Source: an uncultured Lachnospiraceae bacterium | Lineage (GTDB): Bacteria; Bacillota; Clostridia; Lachnospirales; Lachnospiraceae | NCBI GenBank assembly: GCA_934320895.1 | Contig: CAKRFY010000037.1 | Coordinates: 1-25,900 of the forward strand | Direction of reading: 5' to 3' | Length of the DNA: 25,900 nt | In this document: piece by piece, positions 17,462-25,489 of the stretch | How the letters are laid out: each line of letters starts with the position of its first letter | Position numbering within the stretch: position 1 is the stretch's first letter | Notes under the pieces: model-generated | Told to the model about the DNA's origin: nothing | What the model saw: the letters and a program-made list of their open reading frames with translations, nothing else | Database searches by the model: none | Translations under genes and position numbers: made by a program

Positions 17462-18140
17462 TGTACACCTCCATTTTGTATCCGACATTTCTGACAGTTG
17501 TTATGTACCTGCCACCCTCACCAAGTTTTTGTCTTAGAGTTTTTATGTGCATATCTACTGTTCTTGTCTCTCCATAACTGTCTATTTCCCATATTTCTGA
17601 CAAAAGCTGGTTTCTTGTATAAGCCATTCCCGGATGCATAAGAAATATTTTTAATAACTCATACTCTTTGTATGTAAGACTTATACTCTTCCCGGCAACT
17701 GATACTGTATGTTCTTCAACATTCATCTCTATTATACCATTGACATATACAGTTTTGTTTTCTTTTTTCGGCATACATCTTCTTAATACGGCCTTTATCC
17801 TTGAAACCATTTCCATCATACCAAATGGTTTTACAAGGTAATCATCTGCTCCCAGATCAAGACTTTTAATCTTATCATATTCAACACTTTTTGCCGTAGC
17901 CATAATAACGGGGATATCTTTAGTTCTCGAAGAATCCTTTATCTTTGTCAAAAGAGAAACTCCGTCCTCTCCCGGAAGCATTATATCAAGTATAACAAGT
18001 TCCGGAAGTTCATCTGTCGTAGCAAGCTCCATCCAGAAACTATCTCCATCCCCAAATCCCTTTGCAACAAACCCCGTCTGTTCCAATGTATATACTTCTA
18101 TATCTCTTATACTCACATCGTCTTCTACGCACCAAATCAT
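17454..18140 (-). CDS. phoP: Response regulator, PhoB/PhoP (OmpR) family
   Basis: A DNA-binding response regulator of 228 residues. The receiver domain has the acidic pair in CVEDD, phospho-acceptor Asp52 (VILDIMLPG), the Thr in MATAKS and Lys104 in LVKPF. The C-terminal winged helix (about 130-226) includes SLTYKEYELLKIFL and the recognition-helix region ETRTVDMHIKTLRQKL. GAGGA lies 5 nt before the ATG at 18140; the ATG at 18152 has no Shine-Dalgarno. The gene overlaps phoR by 8 bp. OmpR-family proteins bind head-to-tail direct repeats spaced about 11 bp, and such an array precedes pstS, so autoregulation of the whole operon is likely. The symbol is by context; phoB would serve as well. Confidence 0.9.
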   Translation of the reverse strand: MIWCVEDDVSIRDIEVYTLEQTGFVAKGFGDGDSFWMELATTDELPELVILDIMLPGEDGVSLLTKIKDSSRTKDIPVIMATAKSVEYDKIKSLDLGADDYLVKPFGMMEMVSRIKAVLRRCMPKKENKTVYVNGIIEMNVEEHTVSVAGKSISLTYKEYELLKIFLMHPGMAYTRNQLLSEIWEIDSYGETRTVDMHIKTLRQKLGEGGRYITTVRNVGYKMEVYND

Positions 18141-18162
18141 ATCATTCCTCATTTCTATATAA

Positions 18163-18201
18163 ATTTTAGATTTGCTATGTATATTTTAGACCTGCTATGC
18201 A
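18163..18201. repeat. Tandem 20-bp repeat in the phoU-phoP gap
   Basis: Two adjacent copies (18163-18181 and 18183-18201) of an ATTTTAGA--TGCTATG-A unit match at 16 of 19 positions with a period of 20 bp. The gap contains no other feature. The repeat could be a local duplication or could carry a secondary promoter for phoPR. Confidence 0.5.
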
Positions 18202-18216
18202 AATTTTTGTAATTAT

Positions 18217-18852
18217 TTAATGGTTTCCTGTCACAGAAAATACAACCCACTTAGCCACATTTACAGCATGATCTCCAATACGCTCGAAATATTTTGCTAT
18301 CATAAGAAGATCAAGTGCATATTCACCATCCTTTGGATTCTTTGCTATAAGACCAATAAGGAATACCTTAACCTTATTAAAATAATCATCTACAACATCA
18401 TCATAATCAATTATGCTGTTTGCAAGTTTAAGGTCACTTTTTACAAATGAATCAATAGATTCTGTAACCATCTTTATCGTTGCAGCTGCCATCTGATCAA
18501 GATATTCACAATCTTCACTTGTTCTTCCATTTAAAAATCCTATAATCTCAGCAACATCTGACGCCTGATCACCTATTCTCTTTATATCAGTTATCATTTT
18601 AAGTGCTGTTGATACCTGTCTTAAATCTTTTGCAACAGGCTGCTGCTGAAGCAAAAGTTTTAAACAAAGTGACTCGACATTCCTCTCAAGATCATCAAGA
18701 GAATTATCAAGTGGCTCAACTTCCCATCTTATATTCGGATTTCCATCCTTTAAAGCCTTGGCTGCAAGAGAGATACACTCCTCACACATAGCCCCCATCT
18801 CAATAAGTTTTTTATTTAAGTCTGCAAGCTGCTCATCAAATCTGCTTCTCAT
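18217..18852 (-). CDS. phoU: Phosphate transport regulator PhoU
   Basis: A cytosolic all-helical protein of 211 residues built from two three-helix PhoU repeats. It is a negative modulator linking PstSCAB transport state to PhoR. The N-terminus (RSRFDEQLADLNKKLIEMG) and the two metal-site-type motifs are recognisable: DLRQVSTALKMITDIKRIGDQ in the first repeat and YFERIGDHAVNVAKW in the second. Length is typical. GGAGG precedes the ATG, and the gene lies 18 nt after pstB. Its place between pstB and phoPR is the standard order. Confidence 0.95.
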   Translation of the reverse strand: MRSRFDEQLADLNKKLIEMGAMCEECISLAAKALKDGNPNIRWEVEPLDNSLDDLERNVESLCLKLLLQQQPVAKDLRQVSTALKMITDIKRIGDQASDVAEIIGFLNGRTSEDCEYLDQMAAATIKMVTESIDSFVKSDLKLANSIIDYDDVVDDYFNKVKVFLIGLIAKNPKDGEYALDLLMIAKYFERIGDHAVNVAKWVVFSVTGNH

Positions 18853-18870
18853 CCTTCTATGCCTCCTATA

Positions 18871-19626
18871 TTAACCAAATCTTCCTGTTATATAATCTTC
18901 TGTTCTCTTATCCTCAGGCGATGCAAACATCTTTTCCGTATCTCCATACTCAATAAGATCCCCAAGAAGGAAAAATGCTGTCTGGTCGGAAATACGAACC
19001 GCCTGCTGCATATTATGTGTAACTATAACAATCGTATATTTCTCTTTAAGTTCACTTGCAAGCTCTTCTATTTTTGATGTAGAAATAGGGTCGAGTGCAC
19101 TGGTAGGCTCATCCATAAGCAGTATCTTTGGCTCTACTGCAAGTGCTCTCGCTATGCAAAGTCTCTGCTGCTGTCCTCCAGACATACCAAGTGCCGACTT
19201 TTTGAGTCTGTCTTTTACCTCATCCCAGATTGCAGCACCTCTTAAAGAATTTTCAACAATCTCATCAAGTTTTGCCTTATTTTTTATTCCATGTGTTCTT
19301 GGCCCATAAGCGATATTATCATATATGCTCATCGGAAAAGGATTCGGTTTCTGAAAAACCATACCTATCTCTTTTCTTAACTTATTCACATCAGTATCAG
19401 GTGCAAAAATATCCATATCTCCATATTTAACTTCACCTGTTATTCTTACACCCTGTACAAGATCGTTCATTCTATTCAATGTCTTTAAAAAAGTTGACTT
19501 ACCACATCCTGATGGGCCTATAAGAGCGGTAATACTCTTTTCAGGAATATCAATATTTATATTTTTCAATGCCTGCGTCTGACCATACCACAGACACAGA
19601 TCCTTAACTGTCATTATATTACTCAT
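18871..19626 (-). CDS. pstB: Phosphate ABC transporter ATPase PstB
   Basis: ATP-hydrolysing subunit of the high-affinity phosphate importer, 251 residues, cytoplasmic at the membrane. Walker A is GPSGCGKST, the Q-loop reads [14 protein letters not shown], the ABC signature is [15 protein letters not shown], Walker B with D-loop is [13 protein letters not shown], and the H-loop His is in [10 protein letters not shown]. The [14 protein letters not shown] block and the C-terminal [22 protein letters not shown] are characteristic of PstB rather than of other ABC proteins. AGGAGG lies upstream, and the gene starts 16 nt after pstA ends. Confidence 0.97.
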   Translation of the reverse strand: MSNIMTVKDLCLWYGQTQALKNINIDIPEKSITALIGPSGCGKSTFLKTLNRMNDLVQGVRITGEVKYGDMDIFAPDTDVNKLRKEIGMVFQKPNPFPMSIYDNIAYGPRTHGIKNKAKLDEIVENSLRGAAIWDEVKDRLKKSALGMSGGQQQRLCIARALAVEPKILLMDEPTSALDPISTSKIEELASELKEKYTIVIVTHNMQQAVRISDQTAFFLLGDLIEYGDTEKMFASPEDKRTEDYITGRFG

Positions 19627-19642
19627 CTGTTTCCTCCTGATA

Positions 19643-20482
19643 TTACTCTACCTTCTTTTTGAAATACAAACCTGTAAATTTAGCAGCAAGATTTACCAAA
19701 AGCGCAAGTATCATCAATATTGCCGCTATCGCAAATGCAACCTCAAACTCTCCCTGCTCTTTAGCATAAACATAAAGTGCAACGGTAAGTGTAGCTCCTG
19801 CACGGCCAAGTCCATCTATAAAACCATTTATCGTATGTGCAAAGCCTGCCGTAAACAATAATGCTGCTGACTCTCCAAGTATCCTTCCGACTGCAAGAAT
19901 ACAGCCGGTCATAATACCATCTACACAGCTTGGAAGTACAACTGTCCTTATAACTCTCCATTTGCCTGCACCAAGTCCAAAAGCACCTTCTCTGTAACTT
20001 TGAGGAACTGTTTTTAAACTTTCCTGTGTTGTTCTCATTATCGTTGGAAGATTCATAATAACAAGTGTCATCGCACCTGCCAATATCGATGTTTGCATCT
20101 GAAGAAATTCGCAGAAAAACAACATTCCAACAAGTCCATATATGATCGACGGAATACCTGAAAGTGTCTCTGCCGCATATTCTATTACAGCAACCATCTT
20201 TTTATTTGTAGCATATTCAGTAAGATAGATTGCTGCTCCTACTCCAAGAGGAAGAACTATAACAAGTGTTGCTATTACTATATAAAGTGTGTTTAAAATA
20301 TCAGGCAGAATACCTATGCTCTGTGTCAGATAACTCGGCTTTGTCGTAAGAAGTTTCCATGTGATATTTGGAAGTCCCTTATACAATACAAATCCGATAA
20401 CAAATACAACAAGACCACATGTTAAAGCTACTGATATCCACATCAAAATTCTCATTATCCAGATATAAGCTTTTCTTTTCAT
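19643..20482 (-). CDS. pstA: Phosphate ABC transporter permease PstA
   Basis: Second membrane subunit of the phosphate importer, 279 residues with about six membrane segments. Family blocks include [12 protein letters not shown] and the cytoplasmic loop [28 protein letters not shown], which contacts the ATPase, followed by [10 protein letters not shown]. Length is typical. The gene starts 7 nt after pstC stops and runs into pstB, so the three are surely co-transcribed. Confidence 0.96.
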   Translation of the reverse strand: MKRKAYIWIMRILMWISVALTCGLVVFVIGFVLYKGLPNITWKLLTTKPSYLTQSIGILPDILNTLYIVIATLVIVLPLGVGAAIYLTEYATNKKMVAVIEYAAETLSGIPSIIYGLVGMLFFCEFLQMQTSILAGAMTLVIMNLPTIMRTTQESLKTVPQSYREGAFGLGAGKWRVIRTVVLPSCVDGIMTGCILAVGRILGESAALLFTAGFAHTINGFIDGLGRAGATLTVALYVYAKEQGEFEVAFAIAAILMILALLVNLAAKFTGLYFKKKVE

Positions 20483-20489
20483 TCTCTGA

Positions 20490-21356
20490 TTACTCCTTTT
20501 CTTTCTTTAAAAGGCTGTTAAGCAATGCGTTTATCAGCATGATGAACAAAAACAGTACAAGGGCAATCGAGAACAACGCCTGTTTTTGTAAACCAGATGA
20601 ATATGACATTTCACTCGCCACTGCTGTTGTAAGGAAGCGCACACTTTCAAAGAGCTTTGGCATATTAGCTACATTTCCTGAAACCATCATTACTGCCATC
20701 GCTTCTCCTATCGCACGCCCTACACCAAGCACCACGGCTGCTGCTATACCACTTTTTGCTGCCGGAACGGACACTCTGAAATATGTTTCAATAGGAGTTG
20801 CCCCAAGTGCAAGCGATGCATCTTCGTATTCCGGTGGAACCGCTTCAAGTGCAGTAAGCGAAACACTTATTATAGATGGTAATATCATTATAGCCAGAAC
20901 AATGATTGCTGAAAAAAGACTGGCGCCATCCGCTATATGAAATGTATCTCTTACCCATGGAACAAGTACGAGCATGCCAACAAGACCATACACAACAGAT
21001 GGAATACCCGCAAGCAGACTCACCGCCATGTCAACAACAGCCTTTACTTTCCTATTTGCCACCTTTGCAAGATATACAGATGTTAAAAATCCTATAGGAA
21101 CACCTATTATGATCGCACCCGCTGTACCATATATACTTGTGAGTATGAATGGCAGAATTCCATATGAAGGTTTTGCCGCCGTTGATGCCCATTTTTTTCC
21201 AAATAAAAATTTAAATAATCCTATTTCCCTTATTGCCGGAATTCCTGCAATAACAAGATAAACAGTTATAAGTAAAACAAATCCGACCGTTATCAGACCA
21301 AGTATTAAAAATATCCCGTGGATAATTGTTTCAAATTTATTGTGACTTTTTCTCAT
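20490..21356 (-). CDS. pstC: Phosphate ABC transporter permease PstC
   Basis: First membrane subunit of the phosphate importer, 288 residues with about six membrane segments. GIPSVVYGLVGM, the ATPase-contact loop VPPEYEDASLALGATPIETYFRVSVP, and GRAIGEAMAV identify the family. The start at 21356 is chosen because GAGGA sits just upstream and the protein then begins MRKSHNKFE; the longer frame from 21389 runs through the intergenic stretch and lacks a ribosome site. It follows pstS after about 106 nt that contains a hairpin. Confidence 0.95.
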   Translation of the reverse strand: MRKSHNKFETIIHGIFLILGLITVGFVLLITVYLVIAGIPAIREIGLFKFLFGKKWASTAAKPSYGILPFILTSIYGTAGAIIIGVPIGFLTSVYLAKVANRKVKAVVDMAVSLLAGIPSVVYGLVGMLVLVPWVRDTFHIADGASLFSAIIVLAIMILPSIISVSLTALEAVPPEYEDASLALGATPIETYFRVSVPAAKSGIAAAVVLGVGRAIGEAMAVMMVSGNVANMPKLFESVRFLTTAVASEMSYSSGLQKQALFSIALVLFLFIMLINALLNSLLKKEKE

Positions 21357-21402
21357 ATAATCCTCATTTCTACATGTCCGACAGAGCATACTTTATGAAA
21401 AC

Positions 21403-21425
21403 GGGCAAGTCTTATAGACTCACCC
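21403..21425 (-). terminator. Partial terminator or attenuator hairpin between pstS and pstC
   Basis: A 10-bp stem (21403-21412 with 21416-21425, two G-U pairs) with a 3-nt loop is followed on the minus strand by GTTTTC. It is weak for a full terminator and fits partial termination or protection of the pstS transcript, giving excess binding protein. Confidence 0.6.
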
Positions 21426-21462
21426 ATAAATTCAGCATAATATTTTATTAGATCTGCTGTTA

Positions 21463-22356
21463 TTACTTCTCATTAGCTGGTACTACACCTGCTGCTGTAA
21501 TAGTATCTGCTGCTCCCATTGCATAATCAAAGAATGCCTGAGCTGCATCACTGAGTTTAGTATCTTTCTTTGTTACAAACACAAATGGTCTCTGAATTTT
21601 GTAACTTGCATCTTTTACTGTATCTTCTGATGGTGTTACTCCATCTACTGAAAGAGCCTTTACACTGTCATCTACTGATGCAAGTGATGCATAACCTATA
21701 GCATTTGGATTGTTTGCAACTGTTGTGATAACATCACCTGTTGATGTAAGCTCCTGCTTATATTTACATTTATCCTCAGTTCCCGTAATTGATTCAAATC
21801 CATCACGAGTACCACTTCCTGCTTCTCTACCGATAAGTACGATATCTCCCTTAGCCCCACCAACATCGCTCCAGTTCTTAACTTTTCCTGTATAAATATC
21901 TGCAATCTGATCTACTTTTAAGTCCTTAACTTTATTCTTTGGATTTACAATAATAGCAATTCCATCATACGCAAGTATTGTTTCTTCAAGTCCCTGTTTT
22001 TTCTCATCATCTGTAAGAGCACGGCTTGAAAGTCCTATATCACATCTTCCCTCTGTTACTGCTGTAATACCAGATCCTGAACCAGTAGGATTATATGTAA
22101 ACTTTACATCTGGATTTGCTTCCATAAATGCTTCGCCTAATGCACCAACCACTTTTTCCATTGATGTTGAACCATCTGTTGCAACAGAACCACTCAGGTC
22201 TCCATTTGATGATGATGAATCAGCACTGCTTGATGCTCCTGAACTTGCTCCTGATGAAGCTTTGTCACCACTTGAAGAATTTCCACATCCTGTAAGTGAT
22301 GTAAGTGTTAATGCTGATACCATTGCAGCTACTAATAATCTGTTTTTTGTTCTCAT
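21463..22356 (-). CDS. pstS: Phosphate-binding lipoprotein PstS
   Basis: Extracellular phosphate-binding subunit, 297 residues. The signal peptide ends with a lipobox (LTGC), followed by a Ser/Gly/Ala-rich linker. The binding domain starts SVATDGSTSMEKV and includes FTYNPTGSGSGITAV, IGLSSRALTDDEK, and REAGSGTRDGFE, the segments that cradle phosphate in PstS. The start at 22356 is preferred because AAGGAG precedes it and the signal peptide begins with basic residues (MRTKNR); the frame from 22443 lacks these. The gene leads the pst-pho operon, and a Pho-box-like array lies about 80-110 bp upstream. Confidence 0.95.
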   Translation of the reverse strand: MRTKNRLLVAAMVSALTLTSLTGCGNSSSGDKASSGASSGASSSADSSSSNGDLSGSVATDGSTSMEKVVGALGEAFMEANPDVKFTYNPTGSGSGITAVTEGRCDIGLSSRALTDDEKKQGLEETILAYDGIAIIVNPKNKVKDLKVDQIADIYTGKVKNWSDVGGAKGDIVLIGREAGSGTRDGFESITGTEDKCKYKQELTSTGDVITTVANNPNAIGYASLASVDDSVKALSVDGVTPSEDTVKDASYKIQRPFVFVTKKDTKLSDAAQAFFDYAMGAADTITAAGVVPANEK

Positions 22357-22432
22357 GATTTTTGTCTCCTTTTTTCTAAACTTATTTGTTTTTTGTTTTT
22401 CCTTTTTACAAGTAATATGATATATGCAGAAA

Positions 22433-22471
22433 GTAAAATTCAAAAGTCATGTTATGTAAAAGATATGTAAA
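22433..22471 (-). promoter_or_regulatory. Pho-box-like array upstream of pstS
   Basis: On the minus strand four hexamers recur every 11 bp: TTTACA (22466-22471), TTTACA (22455-22460), TGACTT (22444-22449) and TTTTAC (22433-22438). The Bacillus PhoP box is repeats of TT(A/T/C)ACA separated by 5 bp, so the first two units match and the others are degenerate. An AT-rich -10-like stretch follows near 22412-22425. Confidence 0.72.
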
Positions 22472-22535
22472 GAATTTTAATAGTAAACTTACACTATTTT
22501 TTACCGATTTTTCATACCTATAGCTTTATAAAATC

Positions 22536-22579
22536 AGACAGAGCATATAATAATCTTATGATTATCATATGCTCTGTCT
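22536..22579. terminator. Long stem-loop between trxB and pstS
   Basis: A 20-bp stem (22536-22555 with 22560-22579, one A-C mismatch) closed by a 4-nt loop. On the minus strand only a short T run follows (GATTTTAT). It could end trxB transcription or insulate the pst promoter. Confidence 0.6.
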
Positions 22580-22585
22580 TGCTAA

Positions 22586-22672
22586 ACACATTTTTATGTG
22601 TCATAAATATTTAAATTTTGAAATGTACCAAAATCCGGTAATCTTTTAATCAGGCGGATATTCGCAATCCGC
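22586..22672. repeat. Further small palindromes downstream of trxB
   Basis: ACACAT-TTTT-ATGTGT (22586-22601) and GCGGAT-7 nt-ATCCGC (22654-22672) lie in the same 350-bp gap as the long stem-loop at 22536-22579. No ORF with a ribosome site was seen here. Confidence 0.5.
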
Positions 22673-22706
22673 TCTGCTACTTGATTGATAGTGTTAAAAC
22701 AAATGA

Positions 22707-23636
22707 TTATCGACTGTGAAGATAACGCTCTACCGACTGTACGGCTGTTGCTCCGTCTGCTACAGCTGTTACCACCTGTCTAAGCGGCTTTGTCCTTATA
22801 TCCCCTGCCGCAAATATTCCATCAGTGCTTGTCTTGCAGTCCTCGCCCGCTTTTATATAACCTGTTTTATCAAGTTCGACATGCTCTTTAAATATATCCG
22901 TTACAGGTTCCATTCCTACCGCTACAAACACTCCAGATACTTCAAGTTCTTTTTCTTCACCTGTTTTATTTTGCACAAGCTTGATTGACGATACTTTCTT
23001 ATCACCTTTTATTTCTTTTATCTCATAAAATGTAAGTAGCTCTATATTTGATGTTTCTTTCACCTTCTGCTGTATATTTACCGCCGCTCTAAATTCATCC
23101 CTCCTGTGTATAAGATAAACTTTTTCACATAAAGATGACAGATAAAGTGCATCTTCAAGAGCTACATCTCCACCACCGACTACAGCTGTTATCTTTTTCT
23201 TGAAAAATGCTCCGTCACATGTCGCACAATATGATACACCTGTGCCTGTAAATTCTTTTTCGCCTTCTGCTCCAAGTTTTCTATGTGATGCTCCTGTCGC
23301 CGCTATTATTGTCTTTGTCTCAATAGCTTCACCTTCATCAAGCATCACTTTATAGACTTTTTTTCCTTCTGTGTCAGCTATTTCTTCTATTTTTGTTACC
23401 TCTGCATCGATAAACTCGGTTTCAAGCATATCCGCATGCTCCCTGAATTTACTTCCCAATGTAAAACCATCTATCTCAGGCAGTCCAAGATAATTATCCA
23501 CCTGCTCTGTTGATACTATCTGTCCGCCACTATATCCTGCTTTTTCTATCACAACTACATCAAGTTTTGCTCTTTTTGCATATACTGCTGCCGAAAGACC
23601 TGCCGGTCCACTTCCTATAATAACTAAATCTCGCAT
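22707..23636 (-). CDS. trxB: Thioredoxin reductase (NADPH, FAD)
   Basis: Flavoenzyme of 309 residues that transfers electrons from NADPH to thioredoxin in the cytoplasm. The FAD motif GSGPAGLSAA is at residues 8-17, the redox-active CATC at 137-140, the NADPH fold GGGDVALEDAL at 154-164, HRRDEFRA follows, and the C-terminal FAD motif reads GIFAAGDIRTKPLRQV. HRRD is typical of NADPH-type enzymes. GGAGG lies upstream of the ATG. No thioredoxin gene is adjacent. Its upstream region holds an array of TTGAAG repeats, so regulation by a tandem-site DNA-binding protein is plausible. Confidence 0.96.
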   Translation of the reverse strand: MRDLVIIGSGPAGLSAAVYAKRAKLDVVVIEKAGYSGGQIVSTEQVDNYLGLPEIDGFTLGSKFREHADMLETEFIDAEVTKIEEIADTEGKKVYKVMLDEGEAIETKTIIAATGASHRKLGAEGEKEFTGTGVSYCATCDGAFFKKKITAVVGGGDVALEDALYLSSLCEKVYLIHRRDEFRAAVNIQQKVKETSNIELLTFYEIKEIKGDKKVSSIKLVQNKTGEEKELEVSGVFVAVGMEPVTDIFKEHVELDKTGYIKAGEDCKTSTDGIFAAGDIRTKPLRQVVTAVADGATAVQSVERYLHSR

Positions 23637-23783
23637 CTTTCCTCCAATTATTAAAAACTTTTGCTTCTATTCACACTGAAAATGTAAATAATGACATACT
23701 TTTATTTATCAGGCTTTGTCTAAATTCCATCTTTTTAGCTAAGCATAAAAAACTCCCTTGCTTTGAGCCTTTAACCCGGTTAA

Positions 23784-23853
23784 TTTCAACATTTCAATGA
23801 TACTTCAATATGGCTTCAAGGTCAACTTCAAAGTTACTTCAAACAAACTTCAA
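23784..23853 (-). repeat. TTGAAG direct-repeat array upstream of trxB
   Basis: On the minus strand TTGAAG occurs five times (23848-23853, 23837-23842, 23826-23831, 23814-23819, 23803-23808), followed by TTGAAA at 23792-23797 and 23784-23789. Start-to-start spacing is 11, 11, 12, 11, 11 and 8 bp, about one helical turn. A degenerate unit may lie at 23859-23865. A promoter-like TTGACC (23820-23825), 17-bp spacer and TATCAT (23797-23802) is embedded in the array. This suggests an operator for a protein that binds head-to-tail on one face of DNA. Confidence 0.7.
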
Positions 23854-23903
23854 TAATACTCTGAACTAAATGAAGTATTCCACATATCATATATATTTAT
23901 GCG

Positions 23904-23941
23904 AAAAAAGAGCAGCCATCAATATTTTAAGCTGCCCTTTA
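23904..23941 (-). terminator. Terminator after the Na/Pi symporter remnant
   Basis: On the minus strand GGGCAGC and GCTGCTC pair (one mismatch) around a 14-nt loop and are followed by six T residues. It lies 15-50 bp beyond the last stop of the remnant and before the trxB upstream array. Confidence 0.75.
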
Positions 23942-23956
23942 ATCCTATGTGCTGTC

Positions 23957-24840
23957 TTATGCTTCTCCACTTTCTATCTGCTTCGCCTGTGCAAAATCTA
24001 TCACATTTCCATACTGTTCCATTTCCTCATCATTCAGTGTCATAAACTTCACATTATCCATTGCCTCTTCGGCTATTCCAACACAGTTGTCAGTTATTCT
24101 TCCGATATTTTGTAAAATTTCAGTATAATCCCCCGACATTGCTTTGCTGCACTTTTTATTTTTTACCCTGCCAAAATGTGATTTACTACACTGTCTGTTA
24201 ATCTTTCTGATTTTATTTTTGTCTTTTGTCATCTTGTCGATGACTTTATCATCACCTGTTGCTACAGCTTCTATCGCTTCCTCAAACAATTTTTCCGAAA
24301 GTTCCATACACTCTTTTACTTCCTCAATAGCATCATTTGACAATTTAAAACCTTTTGATTTAATCTTTCCATAAGACTTGTCTATCTTCATTGCACCTTT
24401 CGGCTATTCTCTCTATATTGTTTGATACGCAGAGTAAACCTGCTGTCTGCTCTGACTGAAGCTCAGTAAGATTTCCACTTGAAAACATCTTTGATATATA
24501 AGTTGAGATACTTTCCTGCAACACTTTTACATAACCTGAATACTCATTAAATTTATGACTTGCAACACCTTCTTTTTTTGAAGTTATCGAAACTCTGAGA
24601 TACTTAAATGCTTCTGCTGCATATGATGCTGAACGCTTTATCTCCTCTGATACAAGATACAATGCTGCAGCAGGCTGGTTTATGAGTTTATCATCAAGAT
24701 ATTTTGCCGTAAATGCGGTCTTACTCTTTACCTCATCACCTCTTACGATAAATTTAACTATCTTAACCATTACAGGTATAAGCGGAAGCCATATCAACGT
24801 ACATACAACATTGAAAATCAACATCCGTGATAAATGCTAT
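23957..24840 (-). pseudogene. Na/Pi symporter, 5'-truncated and frameshifted remnant (last membrane segment plus PhoU-like domain)
   Basis: Two overlapping frames together read as the C-terminal half of a Na+/phosphate symporter (NptA-type, with PhoU-like tail). The first frame (24360-24824) starts in a membrane segment (FNVVCTLIWLPLIPVMVKI) and continues into a helical PhoU-like domain to NNIERIAERC, then runs into unrelated residues and a stop. The second frame (23957-24391) resumes with IDKSYGKIKSKGFKLSNDAIEEV and ends GEA-stop. The switch near 24391-24400 is explained by one extra base or two lost bases. An in-frame stop sits shortly upstream of 24824, and the roughly 300 residues of transport domain expected before it are absent: only about 70 bp separate it from agrB. 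The gene cannot make a transporter. Whether either fragment is translated is unknown. Confidence 0.72.
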
Positions 24841-24844
24841 AAAA

Positions 24845-24854
24845 CAAGCATTTA
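24845..24854. repeat. 10-bp direct repeat flanking agrBD (downstream copy)
   Basis: CAAGCATTTA at 24845-24854 recurs at 25673-25682 on the other side of agrBD, in the same orientation. The downstream copy also forms half of a 7-bp inverted repeat (24831-24837 with 24848-24854). It is short and AT-rich, so chance is possible. Confidence 0.35.
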
Positions 24855-24910
24855 GGAAACATGGGTATCATTTATAAAGTTGTAAAGTGGTGTTTATTAA
24901 TAATGTTAAA

Positions 24911-25489
24911 TTATTCATTTTTTATACCCAAATTACTTGCTATACCCGCAATTAGCGCAAAACTTAATATTATATGTGCAAATATTATACATTCTGCAAC
25001 TATATGACAATTCATAGCTATCATAATAATTGAAATAATAATTTCCACACTCAAAATTTTTACAGTTTTTTTTCGATAAACAATATACTCTATTTCATCT
25101 AACCTTTTATTTGCTGTATCTACAGGTGCTAAAACAAATATCACAATACTATTCAATGCTAATAAACATATCATAAAAATATTATTGATTTGAATATACT
25201 TTATAGCTAAAAGAGCACCTATAATCATAATATTCGTAAGTATATAACATTTTATAGCCGATGATGCATGATATCCTCCCGCATAAGGTCTAACAGCCAT
25301 AAAAAATACAACCAGAATTATCACTTCTAAAAGCCTTCTAAAAGCAATTCCAATTAGCAATATTGTAAAAAAATTAATTACATATGAAACTATTTGATAT
25401 ATTCCGTATGAGTATATATCATACGCTTCATCTTCCAAATCTTCTTTAAACAGCCAGGTAATAATCGCTTTTTTAATACAGTTTTTCAT
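24911..25489 (-). CDS. agrB: AgrB-like membrane protease processing a cyclic autoinducer peptide
   Basis: An integral membrane cysteine endopeptidase of 192 residues that removes the C-terminal tail of the AgrD precursor and closes a thiolactone ring. The motif RPYAGGYHASSAIKC carries the catalytic His and, seven residues later, Cys, the same spacing as in Staphylococcus AgrB. About five to six hydrophobic segments surround it, and the N-terminus is amphipathic and charged. Its ATG overlaps the stop of the small agrD-like gene by one base (TAATG), so the pair is translationally coupled. No agrC kinase or agrA regulator is visible, so the receptor must be outside the window or absent. The gene ends about 70 bp from the symporter remnant. 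Confidence 0.92.
   Translation of the reverse strand: MKNCIKKAIITWLFKEDLEDEAYDIYSYGIYQIVSYVINFFTILLIGIAFRRLLEVIILVVFFMAVRPYAGGYHASSAIKCYILTNIMIIGALLAIKYIQINNIFMICLLALNSIVIFVLAPVDTANKRLDEIEYIVYRKKTVKILSVEIIISIIMIAMNCHIVAECIIFAHIILSFALIAGIASNLGIKNE

Noticed and set aside
23784..23853. TTCAA repeats as a CRISPR array or plasmid-type iterons for replication
   Set aside because: Repeats are only 6-7 bp with 4-6 bp gaps, far too short for CRISPR, and no rep gene is near; a promoter operator fits better.
23784..23853. The same array read as a second Pho box
   Set aside because: The 11-bp phase matches but TTGAAG does not fit TT(A/T/C)ACA, whereas the pstS array does.
24360..24400. Programmed frameshift in the symporter remnant
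   Set aside because: No slippery heptamer or downstream pseudoknot was evident, and the gene also lacks its 5' half, so decay is simpler.
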